From NCBI GenBank assembly GCA_965284315.1, contig OZ260072.1, forward strand, positions 2,108,001-2,172,000: a stretch of DNA of 64,000 nucleotides. Direction: 5' to 3'. Below the pieces are notes generated by a model that ran no database searches, was not told where the DNA came from, and worked only from the letters and a program-made list of their open reading frames with translations. Origin of the DNA: PCRC01 sp017848435 (GTDB taxonomy: Bacteria; Pseudomonadota; Gammaproteobacteria; Burkholderiales; Burkholderiaceae_C). Positions 10,552 to 18,541 of this stretch are shown piece after piece. The translations under genes and the position numbers were made by a program. Positions within the stretch are counted from its first letter, which is position 1, and each line of letters begins with the position of its first letter.

Positions 10552-12734
10552 GCCGCCGCCAGTGCCAGCGGTGCGGCCCGCATGGCGTGTCGAATGGTGT
10601 CGAAATCGACCGGTTTGCTTTCTGCCACGATGCGCCCCTGGCACAGCACCACCGCGCGGTCGGCGCTGGCGATGGTTTGGGACCGGTGGGCAATGAGGAT
10701 GCGGGTCAGCGGCAGTGCACGGATGGCGGCATTGACGCGCTCTTCCGATTCCACATCGAGGTGGCTGGTGGCTTCGTCCAGCACCAGGATGGCGGGTTCC
10801 CGGTACAGCGCGCGGGCCAGCAGCACCCGCTGTTTCTGGCCCCCCGACAACGCGGTGCCCATGTCCCCCACCAGTGTGTTGTAGCCCATCGGCAAGGCCT
10901 CGATGTCGGTGTGCACATCGGCCAGGCGGGCGGCTTTCTCGATGTCGGCCGGACGTGGGTCGGGGTCGAAGAAGGCGATGTTGTCGGCAATCGAGCCGGC
11001 GAACAGCATGTCGTCCTGCGTCACCGACGCGATCAGGCCGCGGGCCTGGGTGTGGTTGTGGGCGGTCAGCACGGTGTCGCCAATGGTCACGCGGCCCTGG
11101 CCCGCAGGCCGCAGGCCCAGCAAGAGCTGGATCAGTGTGGTTTTGCCGCTGCCCGACGGCCCGACGATGGCCAGCGCCTCCCCCGGGGCCACGGTCAGGT
11201 TCAGGTCCTGCAGCACCCAGGGCGACTGTTCGCTGTAGCGGAAATGCACGCCCACCAGCGCCACGCCAGCCTGTTGCGTGCGTGACGGCTGCAGCACGGG
11301 TGATTCTTCTTCTGGCGTGCTGAGCGCAATGTCGGCCAGGCGCTCCATGTGCAGGCCCACCATGCGCAACTCGAACAAACGGTCGATGAGCTGGCCTGCG
11401 CGTTGCGTGAACTGGTCCTTGTAGGCCAGAAAAGCCACCAGCGCACCCACCGTGAAGCCGCCCTCAATGACCATGCTGGCGCCCAGCGCCACGATCACCA
11501 CCCGCTCCAGCCCGAAGGCCACGCCGTTGAAATGGCGGTTCAGCAGTTGCAGCCGCTGGTTGCGCAGCCCGGCATTGATTTCTTCGGCCACCAGCGCCAG
11601 CCACGACTGCCGGCGGTCCTGGCCGCGCTGGAACAGCTTGATGGGCTTGATGCCGCGGACGGTTTCCAGAAAATGCGACTGCTGTTTGGCCGTGTGCACG
11701 ATCTGCTCTTCGGCCGAGCGGCGCAGCGCCTGCCAGGAGGCCCACCGCACCAGGCCGTACAGCACGATGACCGCGAGCGCCACACTGGCCATCAGCGGGC
11801 TGTAGAGGAACATCAGCGCGATCACCGCCAACGACATCACGCCGTCCAGGATTGCCTCGACAAACTCCGAGGTCAGGTTGCGCTGGATGGCGTCGATGGC
11901 ACCAAAGCGCGAGACCACGTCGCCCAGGTGCCGCGATTCAAAAAACGCCACCGGCAGGCGAACCAGGTGGTTGAACAGGTTGTTGCGCCACTGCAGGTTC
12001 AGGTTGGTGGCCAGGAACAGCATCACCCAGGCACGCAGCAGGCTGACAGCCTGCTGGAACAGCACCAGCAGGCCAAAAGCCAGACCCAGTGTCAGCAGCA
12101 GGCCGTGGTCGGCCGAGACGATCACGTCGTCAATCACCCACTGCATGTAAAACGGCCCCGCGAGCACAAAAACCTCCAGCACCAGCGCCAGCAACAGCAC
12201 CTGCGCCATGGCCGGTACCAGCCCCCGAACCTGGCCAATCAACTGGCGCAGCGACACTTTGCGTTGTACGGTGGCGGGCTCGAAACCCTCTATGGGCCAG
12301 AGTTCCAGCGCCACGCCAGTGAAGCTGGCCGACACCTCCTGCATCGGCACTTCACGCAGGCCCTGCGCCGGGTCGTGGATGACGATGGAGCGTTCGCGCA
12401 CGGCTTTCAGCACCACGAAGTGGTTGAAGTTCCAGTGCAGGATGGCCGGGCGCCGCAGGTCCTTGAGGTCTTCCAGCTGCAGTTTGACCGGCCGGGTCCC
12501 CAGCGCCATGGCAGCGGCCACCTGCATGAGCTGGCCCAGCGTGCTGCCCAGCAGCGAAACCGAGAAGTTGCACCGCAGGCTGGGCAGGTCGACCTTCAGG
12601 CCGTGGAAGCCTGCCACCATGGCCAGGCAGGCCAGCCCACATTCGGTGGCTTCGGTCTGCAGCACCAGCGGCAGGCGGTGGCCTGATTCCCAGCGCAGCA
12701 GCCGGTACAGGGGGGTGCCCTCGGCGTTTTTCAT
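10548..12734 (-). CDS. C39-peptidase ABC exporter (CvaB/LagD type)
   Basis: A 728-residue peptidase-containing ABC transporter that cleaves double-glycine leaders and exports the mature peptide. Domains: N-terminal C39 peptidase (about residues 20-150) with Gln26, catalytic Cys32 in TEATECGLAC, a histidine in HWNFNHFVVL and an Asp in VIHDPAQG; six membrane segments (about 170-450); an ATPase with Walker A GPSGSGKTT, signature LSGGQKQR and Walker B ILVLDEATSHLD. All three peptidase residues are present, so processing should be active. It overlaps the adaptor gene upstream (ATGA) and the TolC gene downstream. The likely substrate is the GG-leader peptide at 14228-14431. Confidence 0.95.
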   Translation of the reverse strand: MKNAEGTPLYRLLRWESGHRLPLVLQTEATECGLACLAMVAGFHGLKVDLPSLRCNFSVSLLGSTLGQLMQVAAAMALGTRPVKLQLEDLKDLRRPAILHWNFNHFVVLKAVRERSIVIHDPAQGLREVPMQEVSASFTGVALELWPIEGFEPATVQRKVSLRQLIGQVRGLVPAMAQVLLLALVLEVFVLAGPFYMQWVIDDVIVSADHGLLLTLGLAFGLLVLFQQAVSLLRAWVMLFLATNLNLQWRNNLFNHLVRLPVAFFESRHLGDVVSRFGAIDAIQRNLTSEFVEAILDGVMSLAVIALMFLYSPLMASVALAVIVLYGLVRWASWQALRRSAEEQIVHTAKQQSHFLETVRGIKPIKLFQRGQDRRQSWLALVAEEINAGLRNQRLQLLNRHFNGVAFGLERVVIVALGASMVIEGGFTVGALVAFLAYKDQFTQRAGQLIDRLFELRMVGLHMERLADIALSTPEEESPVLQPSRTQQAGVALVGVHFRYSEQSPWVLQDLNLTVAPGEALAIVGPSGSGKTTLIQLLLGLRPAGQGRVTIGDTVLTAHNHTQARGLIASVTQDDMLFAGSIADNIAFFDPDPRPADIEKAARLADVHTDIEALPMGYNTLVGDMGTALSGGQKQRVLLARALYREPAILVLDEATSHLDVESEERVNAAIRALPLTRILIAHRSQTIASADRAVVLCQGRIVAESKPVDFDTIRHAMRAAPLALAAA

Positions 12735-13990
12735 CCTGCGGTCCTCGACAGGCTGCGCAGCGGTGCCAACGCCCACTCGTACAGCCTGCGCTGCTCGCTC
12801 ATCAGGTCGGCATCGAGTTGCATGCCGGGTTGCAGCAGCAGGTCTTTGTGCCGCCCCTGAAACAGCGGGGTTGTCAGGGCAACAGTGACCAGGTAGCGGG
12901 CTTCTTGGTTGTTGGCCGGCAGTCCGCTGGCCGCCATGTCGGCGGCCGCCACGGTGGTGCGCGACACGCTGAGCACTTCGCCCTGCGCCTGGCCGAACCT
13001 CTGGTACGGGAAGGCATGCAGGCGCATCCGCACCGTTGTGCCAGGGCGCACAAAACCGGCACTGCGGCTGGGGGCGTGCAACTGCGCCACCAGCCGGGAG
13101 GACGCCGGCACCACATGCACCAGCAAGCGGCCGGGTTCGACGCGCTGGCCGGTGTCCACCAACAGGGCGGTCACCATGCCGTCGACCGGCGCCACGACCC
13201 GGGTTTCCAGGCGGCTTTCGGCGGCCGACAGATCTTGTGCGGCGCCGGTTTGCTCGCGCTGCAGCTGCGACAACTGGTTGGCGTAGCGCAGCTGCAGCGC
13301 GGCGAGGTCGGATTCGCGCGCTTCCAGATCGCGCCGAACCGAGAGCCGGCCCCGCTCCAGCTGGGCCAGGCGGCTGGCCTGGTCGAGCCGTTCCGCCACT
13401 TTCTGGTCGTGTTGGTCGCGCGAGACCAGGTCTTGTGTGGCCATGCGGGCGTAGCGCGATTCGGCAGCGGTGGCCAGTTGCAACCGGCGTGTCTGCAGGC
13501 CCATTTCTTCCTGTAGGCGCAGGAGTTCCTGCTTCAGGCTGGCGACCCGCCGCGCCATCGCGCGGCTTTCTTCTTCCAGCAAGCTTTGCAATTTGCCTTC
13601 TTCGTCTTTGAGCAACTGGGTGCGCAGGCGAAGCTGCTCGCCGATCTGTGCTTCCAGGCCCCCTGTGCGGTTTTGCCGCTCGCCCGACAGGGTGTAGAGC
13701 AGGTCGCCGGCGCGCACCGGCTGGCCTTCCACCACCGGGCGGGCCGTCACGACGCCTGCTTGTGGCGCGGTGACACGGATCAGGCCGGTGTCTGGCGTCA
13801 AGACGCCCTGAACGGTGGTGCGCCGTGTGTAAGTGCCCAAAGCGAGAACCAGAACCAACCCGAGGCAGGCCAACACGGCCAAGGCGGCATACACCTTGTG
13901 GGAGAGCGGTTGCGCCAGGAGGATGGGGCCGAGCGCATGGCTGTGTTGGGCTTCAACAGCCTCGGTTCGAAATAAAGGTGGGGGTGGCAT
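12731..13990 (-). CDS. HlyD-family periplasmic adaptor of peptide exporter
   Basis: A 419-residue membrane fusion protein. A single N-terminal membrane span (about residues 35-55, rich in Leu, Val and Ala) is followed by a biotinyl-lipoyl-like half motif (GLIRVTAPQAGVV), a long coiled coil (about 110-260) and the matching half (ETRVVAPVDGMVTAL) plus a beta-barrel domain. Such proteins link an inner-membrane ABC exporter to TolC. It is the first gene of the export block after the precursor peptide gene and is translationally coupled to the C39 exporter. Confidence 0.93.
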   Translation of the reverse strand: MPPPPLFRTEAVEAQHSHALGPILLAQPLSHKVYAALAVLACLGLVLVLALGTYTRRTTVQGVLTPDTGLIRVTAPQAGVVTARPVVEGQPVRAGDLLYTLSGERQNRTGGLEAQIGEQLRLRTQLLKDEEGKLQSLLEEESRAMARRVASLKQELLRLQEEMGLQTRRLQLATAAESRYARMATQDLVSRDQHDQKVAERLDQASRLAQLERGRLSVRRDLEARESDLAALQLRYANQLSQLQREQTGAAQDLSAAESRLETRVVAPVDGMVTALLVDTGQRVEPGRLLVHVVPASSRLVAQLHAPSRSAGFVRPGTTVRMRLHAFPYQRFGQAQGEVLSVSRTTVAAADMAASGLPANNQEARYLVTVALTTPLFQGRHKDLLLQPGMQLDADLMSEQRRLYEWALAPLRSLSRTAG

Positions 13991-14091
13991 CGTGGTGCGT
14001 GAATGGCGCGACGTGGCGGGGTGTCAGATGCCGTCTGTGGGCGGGACGGTGTGCCCGAGGCCTGTGGTGCAGTTGTCCATGGGGGGGCCAA

Positions 14092-14113
14092 GACAGGGCG
14101 TTACCGCCCTGTC
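14092..14113 (-). terminator. Hairpin between precursor gene and exporter genes
   Basis: GACAGGGCG and CGCCCTGTC form a perfect 9-bp stem with a 4-nt loop, 115 nt downstream of the precursor stop and about 100 nt upstream of the adaptor start. The T-tract on the minus strand is poor (CTTGG follows), so this may be a partial terminator or an mRNA-stabilising hairpin that leaves the precursor transcript in excess over the exporter genes. The structure is visible; the role is inference. Confidence 0.5.
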
Positions 14114-14227
14114 CTGAAGCACTTCACAACAGAAAGTTCGCCCTGCGGGATGGTTCAGGGCAGCCTCAAAAGGCCATGAACTGGGGCGGTGGCGCAGCCT
14201 GTAGGGCCTTGCCAGCCGCCTTCTGAA

Positions 14228-14431
14228 TCAGACGAGTTTTGGCAGGCCGGGCAAACCGGGCAGTTTCAGGGCGGCAGGGCCTTCGGACAGCACACGGCCA
14301 GCAAAAGCCAGCACCGTGAAGGGGCTGAACTTGCTCACTTCGATCACTGCCACAGGGTTGTCTTCGACCAGCAGGCGCAGGCCGCCCGAGACTTGGTTCA
14401 ATTCCTCGGTTTGCAGGGTTTGAATGCTCAT
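14228..14431 (-). CDS. Double-glycine leader peptide precursor (bacteriocin-like)
   Basis: A 67-residue peptide with a classic 17-residue leader: MSIQTLQTEELNQVSGG, with the ELxxVSGG cleavage motif recognised by C39 peptidases. The predicted 50-residue mature peptide is hydrophobic, near neutral, has no cysteine or tryptophan, and ends in the proline repeat KLPGLPGLPKLV. It is encoded directly upstream of, and in the same direction as, a complete HlyD/C39-ABC/TolC export set, so it is the obvious substrate. A ribosome site AAGGA precedes the ATG. I do not recognise the mature sequence. It may be an antibacterial peptide or a signal. No immunity gene is evident nearby. Confidence 0.8.
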   Translation of the reverse strand: MSIQTLQTEELNQVSGGLRLLVEDNPVAVIEVSKFSPFTVLAFAGRVLSEGPAALKLPGLPGLPKLV

Positions 14432-14468
14432 GGTGTAAATCCTTAATAACTAAATTGAATTTAAATCA

Positions 14469-14488
14469 GTCGAAATAAATAAATCGAC
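14469..14488. promoter_or_regulatory. Dyad at start region of precursor transcript (candidate operator)
   Basis: GTCGAAATAAATAAATCGAC has perfect 5-bp GTCGA/TCGAC arms around an A/T-rich centre. It lies immediately downstream of the candidate -10 box of the precursor promoter, where a repressor would block initiation. No regulator gene lies in the export block, so the cognate protein is unknown. Confidence 0.35.
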
Positions 14489-14494
14489 ATATTT

Positions 14495-14523
14495 AGTTTA
14501 GGGAGCTTTGTTCGGATTCCCAA
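14495..14523 (-). promoter_or_regulatory. Candidate sigma70 promoter of precursor peptide gene
   Basis: On the minus strand, TTGGGA (-35) and TAAACT (-10) are separated by 17 bp, each matching consensus at four of six positions. The predicted start of transcription is near 14488, leaving a leader of about 57 nt. The surrounding 14432-14600 stretch is strikingly AT-rich against the GC-rich genes on both sides. On the plus strand a TACAAT box at 14624-14629 could serve mrp. Confidence 0.4.
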
Positions 14524-14654
14524 GAAATTAAAGCTATTCTCGGGGAAATTAAAGGGTTAATACTAATTGACTGAATTATTAAATAATTAATTTATCTTTG
14601 GATTGCGTTGAAGTGCCACCTTCTACAATAGGGCGAATTACAGGATTTCTCGCC

Positions 14655-15743
14655 ATGGCAACAATTGACCAACTCACCCATGCCCTTCAGGCCGTGGTGG
14701 ACCCCAACACGGGAAAAGACTTCGTCAGCACCAAAGCACTGAAGAATCTGCAAATTACCGACGGCGATGTGTCTTTCGACGTGGTGCTCGGTTACCCCGC
14801 CAAAAGCCAGATGCCGGCGCTGCGCAAGGCGCTGGTGTTGGCCGCCAAGGGCGTGGCGGGTGTGGGCAACGTGTCGGTCAACCTCAGCATGCAGATCGTG
14901 CCGCACGCGGTGCAGCGCGGTGTGCAGCTGCTGCCCAAGGTGAAAAACATCATCGCCGTGGCCTCGGGCAAGGGCGGCGTGGGCAAAAGCACCACCGCCG
15001 TCAACCTGGCGCTGGCGCTGGCTGCCGAAGGCGCCAGCGTGGGTTTGCTCGATGCCGACATCTACGGCCCGAGCGTGCCGATGATGATGGGCGTGGAAGG
15101 CCGGCCCGAGAGCGAAGACGGCCAGACCATGGAACCGCTGGAAAACTACGGTGTGCAGGTCATGTCCATCGGTTTTCTGGTGGCACAAGACGAAGCCATG
15201 ATCTGGCGCGGCCCCATGGCCACCCAGGCGCTGGAGCAGTTGCTGCGCCAGACCAATTGGAAAGACCTGGATTACCTGATAGTTGACATGCCGCCCGGCA
15301 CCGGCGACATCCAGCTCACGCTCAGCCAGCGGGTGCCCATGACCGGCGCGGTGGTCGTTACCACGCCGCAGGACATTGCCCTGCTGGATGCGAAAAAGGG
15401 CATCAAGATGTTCGAGAAAGTCGGCGTGCCGATCCTGGGCATTGTCGAAAACATGGCGGTGCACGTCTGCAGCAACTGCGGCCACACCGAGCACATCTTT
15501 GGCGCTGACGGCGGCAAGAACATGGCGGCCGAATACAACATGGCCTACCTGGGCGCGCTGCCGCTGAACATGCAGATCCGTGTGCAGGCTGACAGCGGCA
15601 TGCCCACCGTGGTGGCCGACCCGGAAGGGGAAGTCGCCGCGATTTACAAGGCGGTGGCGCGGCAGGTGGCCATCACCGTGGCGGCCAAGGCGAAAGACTT
15701 TTCGAGCAAGTTTCCGTCGATCAAGATTTCCAAGGACACCTGA
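14655..15743 (+). CDS. apbC: Mrp/ApbC-type Fe-S cluster carrier P-loop ATPase
   Basis: A 362-residue P-loop ATPase of the Mrp/NBP35 family that carries Fe-S clusters to apoproteins in the cytoplasm. It has an N-terminal MIP18-like domain (about residues 1-90), the deviant Walker A SGKGGVGKS at 104-112, a switch segment DMPPGTGD, and the cluster-binding CSNC with Cys272 and Cys275. The ATG at 14655 is chosen over an upstream in-frame GTG because it gives the family N-terminus. The many Fe-S proteins encoded downstream (formate dehydrogenases) are plausible clients, which is inference. Confidence 0.95.
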   Translation: MATIDQLTHALQAVVDPNTGKDFVSTKALKNLQITDGDVSFDVVLGYPAKSQMPALRKALVLAAKGVAGVGNVSVNLSMQIVPHAVQRGVQLLPKVKNIIAVASGKGGVGKSTTAVNLALALAAEGASVGLLDADIYGPSVPMMMGVEGRPESEDGQTMEPLENYGVQVMSIGFLVAQDEAMIWRGPMATQALEQLLRQTNWKDLDYLIVDMPPGTGDIQLTLSQRVPMTGAVVVTTPQDIALLDAKKGIKMFEKVGVPILGIVENMAVHVCSNCGHTEHIFGADGGKNMAAEYNMAYLGALPLNMQIRVQADSGMPTVVADPEGEVAAIYKAVARQVAITVAAKAKDFSSKFPSIKISKDT

Positions 15744-15761
15744 AGACGGGGGGGGCTGCGC

Positions 15762-16706
15762 ATGAACCTGCTCGCCTCGCTCCGCTACCTGGTGGCTTTG
15801 GACGAGCACCGGCATTTTGGCCGTGCGGCGCAGGCCTGCCACATCACGCAGCCGGCGCTCTCCAATGCCTTGCGTGCGCTGGAGGAAGAGTTTGGCACCT
15901 CGATTGTCAAGCGGGGCCGTGCGTTTGCCGATTTCACGCCCGAAGGCGAGCGCATCCTGGCCAGCGCGCAGCGCATGCTGCACGAACACGAGTTGCTGCA
16001 GCAGGAGCTCAACAGCGTGGCCGGGCGGCCGCAGGGCACGCTGACGCTGGCTGCGGTGCCCACGGCAGTGCCGATTGCAGCGCGTTTTGCCGCGCTGTTG
16101 CAGGCCCGCCACCCCGGCATTGCCCCGGTGGTGCGTTCGATGAGTTCACCCGAAATTGAAGTGGGGCTGGAAAGCCTGTCGGTGGACATGGGTCTGGGCT
16201 ACACCGACCGGGTGGGCCAGCGCGGCATCAAGCTGCGCACCATCGACCAGTACACCGAGCGTTATTTTCTGCTGCGCCGTGCGGAAAGCCCGTCGGCCGA
16301 TGGGTTGCAGATGGGCCCGGCGATGTCGTGGCTGGAGGCGTCGCAGTTGCCGCTGTCGCTGCTGACGGCCGAGATGCACAACCGCACCATCATCGACAGC
16401 GCCTTTGCGGTGGCTGGCGCCGAAGTCCGGCCCGCGATCCAGACCAATTCGATCCTCACGCTGGGCCTGAGCGTGGTGGCCGGTGCGGTGTGCAGTGTGC
16501 TGCCAGGTGCGCTGGTGGGTGTGATGCGCGGCTACCGCGAACTCGAAGCGCTGCCGCTGGTCCACCCCGAGGTGCTGACGCCGATCGGCTTCATGGTCGC
16601 CATCACTGATCGGCCCTCGCGCACGGTGGAGGCGGCCTTGGCCATGGCGGAAGAGGCCTTCTGGCAGGAGCAGGTGGCGGCGCACAGCGGCCTGCTGGTG
16701 GCCTGA
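15762..16706 (+). CDS. LysR-type regulator next to formate genes
   Basis: A 314-residue LysR-type activator: N-terminal winged helix-turn-helix (YLVALDEHRHFGRAAQACHITQPALSNALRALE) given here in outline, and a substrate-binding domain from about residue 90. It lies 18 bp after mrp and 128 bp before the oxalate/formate carrier and formate dehydrogenase genes, all on the same strand. In Cupriavidus necator a LysR protein, FdsR, controls the soluble formate dehydrogenase, so a formate-responsive role is likely from position but not proven. The OxyR branch also resembles it in the DNA-binding part; the redox cysteine pair of OxyR is not present. Confidence 0.85.
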   Translation: MNLLASLRYLVALDEHRHFGRAAQACHITQPALSNALRALEEEFGTSIVKRGRAFADFTPEGERILASAQRMLHEHELLQQELNSVAGRPQGTLTLAAVPTAVPIAARFAALLQARHPGIAPVVRSMSSPEIEVGLESLSVDMGLGYTDRVGQRGIKLRTIDQYTERYFLLRRAESPSADGLQMGPAMSWLEASQLPLSLLTAEMHNRTIIDSAFAVAGAEVRPAIQTNSILTLGLSVVAGAVCSVLPGALVGVMRGYRELEALPLVHPEVLTPIGFMVAITDRPSRTVEAALAMAEEAFWQEQVAAHSGLLVA

Positions 16707-16834
16707 AAACCTGTGCATCCATTCACAAGTTGTATCGCGCCATGTCTGGAATCAATTTGACCTGCTGACCTTCCGTCTCTGACACTTCGCTGCGCCTGCA
16801 CAGGGGCGACTACAACGAAGACCAAGGAGACAAC

Positions 16835-18511
16835 ATGTCAACAGTCATGGGGGGCCGCTTCCCCGCCTCGGCCGGCGCGCCGGGTTTGCTGGACAAGGAG
16901 CGCATCATTGCCGGCCCCGGTTTCAACCGCTGGCTGGTCCCGCCCGCCGCGCTGGCCATCCACCTGTGCATCGGCATGGCCTATGGCTTTTCGGTGTTCT
17001 GGTTGCCACTGTCCAAGGCGCTGGGCATCAAGGACGCCATCAAGTGCGGGCCGGATGTGGGTTTTTTCCAGGAGTTGTTCACCACCACCTGCGACTGGAA
17101 GATTTCCACGCTGGGCTGGATGTACACCCTGTTCTTTGTGCTGCTGGGCATCTCGGCCGCCACCTGGGGCGGCTGGCTGGAACGGGCCGGCCCGCGCAAG
17201 GCCGGCGTGGTGTCGGCGGTCTGCTGGTGCGGCGGCATGCTGGTCTCGGCGCTGGGCATCCATTTGCACCAGTTCTGGCTGATGATCCTCGGCTCCGGCG
17301 TGATCGGTGGCATTGGCTTGGGGCTGGGCTACATCTCGCCGGTGTCCACCCTCATCAAGTGGTTCCCTGACCGGCGTGGCATGGCCACCGGCATGGCCAT
17401 CATGGGCTTTGGTGGCGGTGCGATGATCGGCTCGCCGCTGGCGGCCGACCTGATGAAGTACTTCGCCACCCCCACCGACGTGGGCGTGATGCAGACCTTT
17501 GTGGTGATGGCGCTGGTGTACTTCGTCTTCATGATGGCCGGCGCCTTTGGCTACCGCGTGCCCGAGACCGGCTGGAAACCCGCCGGTTGGACACCGCCGC
17601 CCGCGCAGGCCAGCAACACCATGATCACCCAGCGCCACGTGCACGTGAAGCGCGTCTGGGGCATTCCGCAGTTCTGGCTGATCTGGATGGTGCTGTGCAT
17701 GAACGTGAGCGCCGGCATCGGCGTGATCGGCATGGCCTCGCCCATGCTGCAGGAAGTGTTTGGCGGCTCGCTGATCGGTGTGGGCCAGAAGTTTGGCGAG
17801 CTCGACAAGGCGCAACTCGCGGCCATTGCCACGGTGGCGGCCGGCTTTACCGCGCTGCTCAGCCTGTTCAACATTGGTGGGCGTTTCTTCTGGGCCAGCA
17901 TCTCGGATTTGCTGGGCCGCAAGATGACCTACATCGTCTTTTTCGTGCTCGGTGGCGTGCTGTATTTCAGCGTGCCTGGCAGTGCGGCGGCGGGCAGTAT
18001 TGTGCTGTTTGTGGGTGCCTTTTGTGTGATTCTCTCGATGTACGGCGGTGGCTTTGCCACCGTGCCGGCCTATCTGGCCGACATCTTTGGCACACAGATG
18101 GTGGGCGCCATCCATGGCCGCCTGCTCACCGCCTGGGCCACGGCCGGCATTCTCGGCCCGGTGGTGGTGAACTACATGCGCGAGTACCAGCTCGGCCTGG
18201 GCCTGCCGCGCGAACAGGTCTACAACCAGACCATGTACATCCTGGTGGGCATGCTGGTGGTGGGCCTGGTCTGCAACCTGATGGTGCGCCCGCTGGCCGA
18301 CAAATGGTTCATGACCGACGCCGAACTGGCCGAGGAAAAACGCCTCGCGCACGAGCGCATGGTGGCCTCCGAAGTGGGCGTCAGCAGCGGCGTGGCCAGC
18401 GACAGCCGGGTCAGCCCGGTGGTGGTGGTCGTGGCCTGGCTGGCGGTGGGCATTCCGCTGTGCTGGGGTGTTTACCGCACGCTGCTGAGTGTGGCGAAAT
18501 TTTTCGGCTGA
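16835..18511 (+). CDS. OFA-family MFS transporter (oxalate/formate type)
   Basis: A 558-residue major facilitator carrier with about 12 membrane spans. The OFA signature appears as GMAYGFSVFWLPLSKALG in the first span, GIGLGLGYISPVSTLIKWFPDRRGMATG and a central loop before RVWGIPQFWLIW. The family exchanges oxalate for formate or takes up small carboxylates. Position directly before a soluble formate dehydrogenase points to formate (or oxalate) uptake. An AAGGAG ribosome site precedes the ATG. The C-terminal tail contains a Ser/Val-rich stretch and one last span. Confidence 0.9.
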   Translation: MSTVMGGRFPASAGAPGLLDKERIIAGPGFNRWLVPPAALAIHLCIGMAYGFSVFWLPLSKALGIKDAIKCGPDVGFFQELFTTTCDWKISTLGWMYTLFFVLLGISAATWGGWLERAGPRKAGVVSAVCWCGGMLVSALGIHLHQFWLMILGSGVIGGIGLGLGYISPVSTLIKWFPDRRGMATGMAIMGFGGGAMIGSPLAADLMKYFATPTDVGVMQTFVVMALVYFVFMMAGAFGYRVPETGWKPAGWTPPPAQASNTMITQRHVHVKRVWGIPQFWLIWMVLCMNVSAGIGVIGMASPMLQEVFGGSLIGVGQKFGELDKAQLAAIATVAAGFTALLSLFNIGGRFFWASISDLLGRKMTYIVFFVLGGVLYFSVPGSAAAGSIVLFVGAFCVILSMYGGGFATVPAYLADIFGTQMVGAIHGRLLTAWATAGILGPVVVNYMREYQLGLGLPREQVYNQTMYILVGMLVVGLVCNLMVRPLADKWFMTDAELAEEKRLAHERMVASEVGVSSGVASDSRVSPVVVVVAWLAVGIPLCWGVYRTLLSVAKFFG

Positions 18512-18541
18512 CACCCTGTTGGCGCACGGTTCCCTGAAGGC

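Noticed and set aside
14157..14230. A -1-frame extension of the precursor peptide encoding RLIQKAAGKALQAAPPPQFMAF
   Set aside because: The amphipathic-looking sequence is tempting as a frameshift product or second peptide, but there is no slippery site, no start codon and no ribosome site. Conservation in relatives would be needed.
9115..14431. Prophage or integrative element origin for the export block
   Set aside because: There is no integrase, transposase, tRNA-flanking direct repeat or phage gene near it. Acquisition is inferred only from the interrupted metG-mrp pair.
16725..16733. ACAAGTTGT dyad before the OFA carrier as a LysR binding site
   Set aside because: The 9-bp palindrome is short and the flanks do not extend the symmetry, so chance occurrence cannot be excluded.
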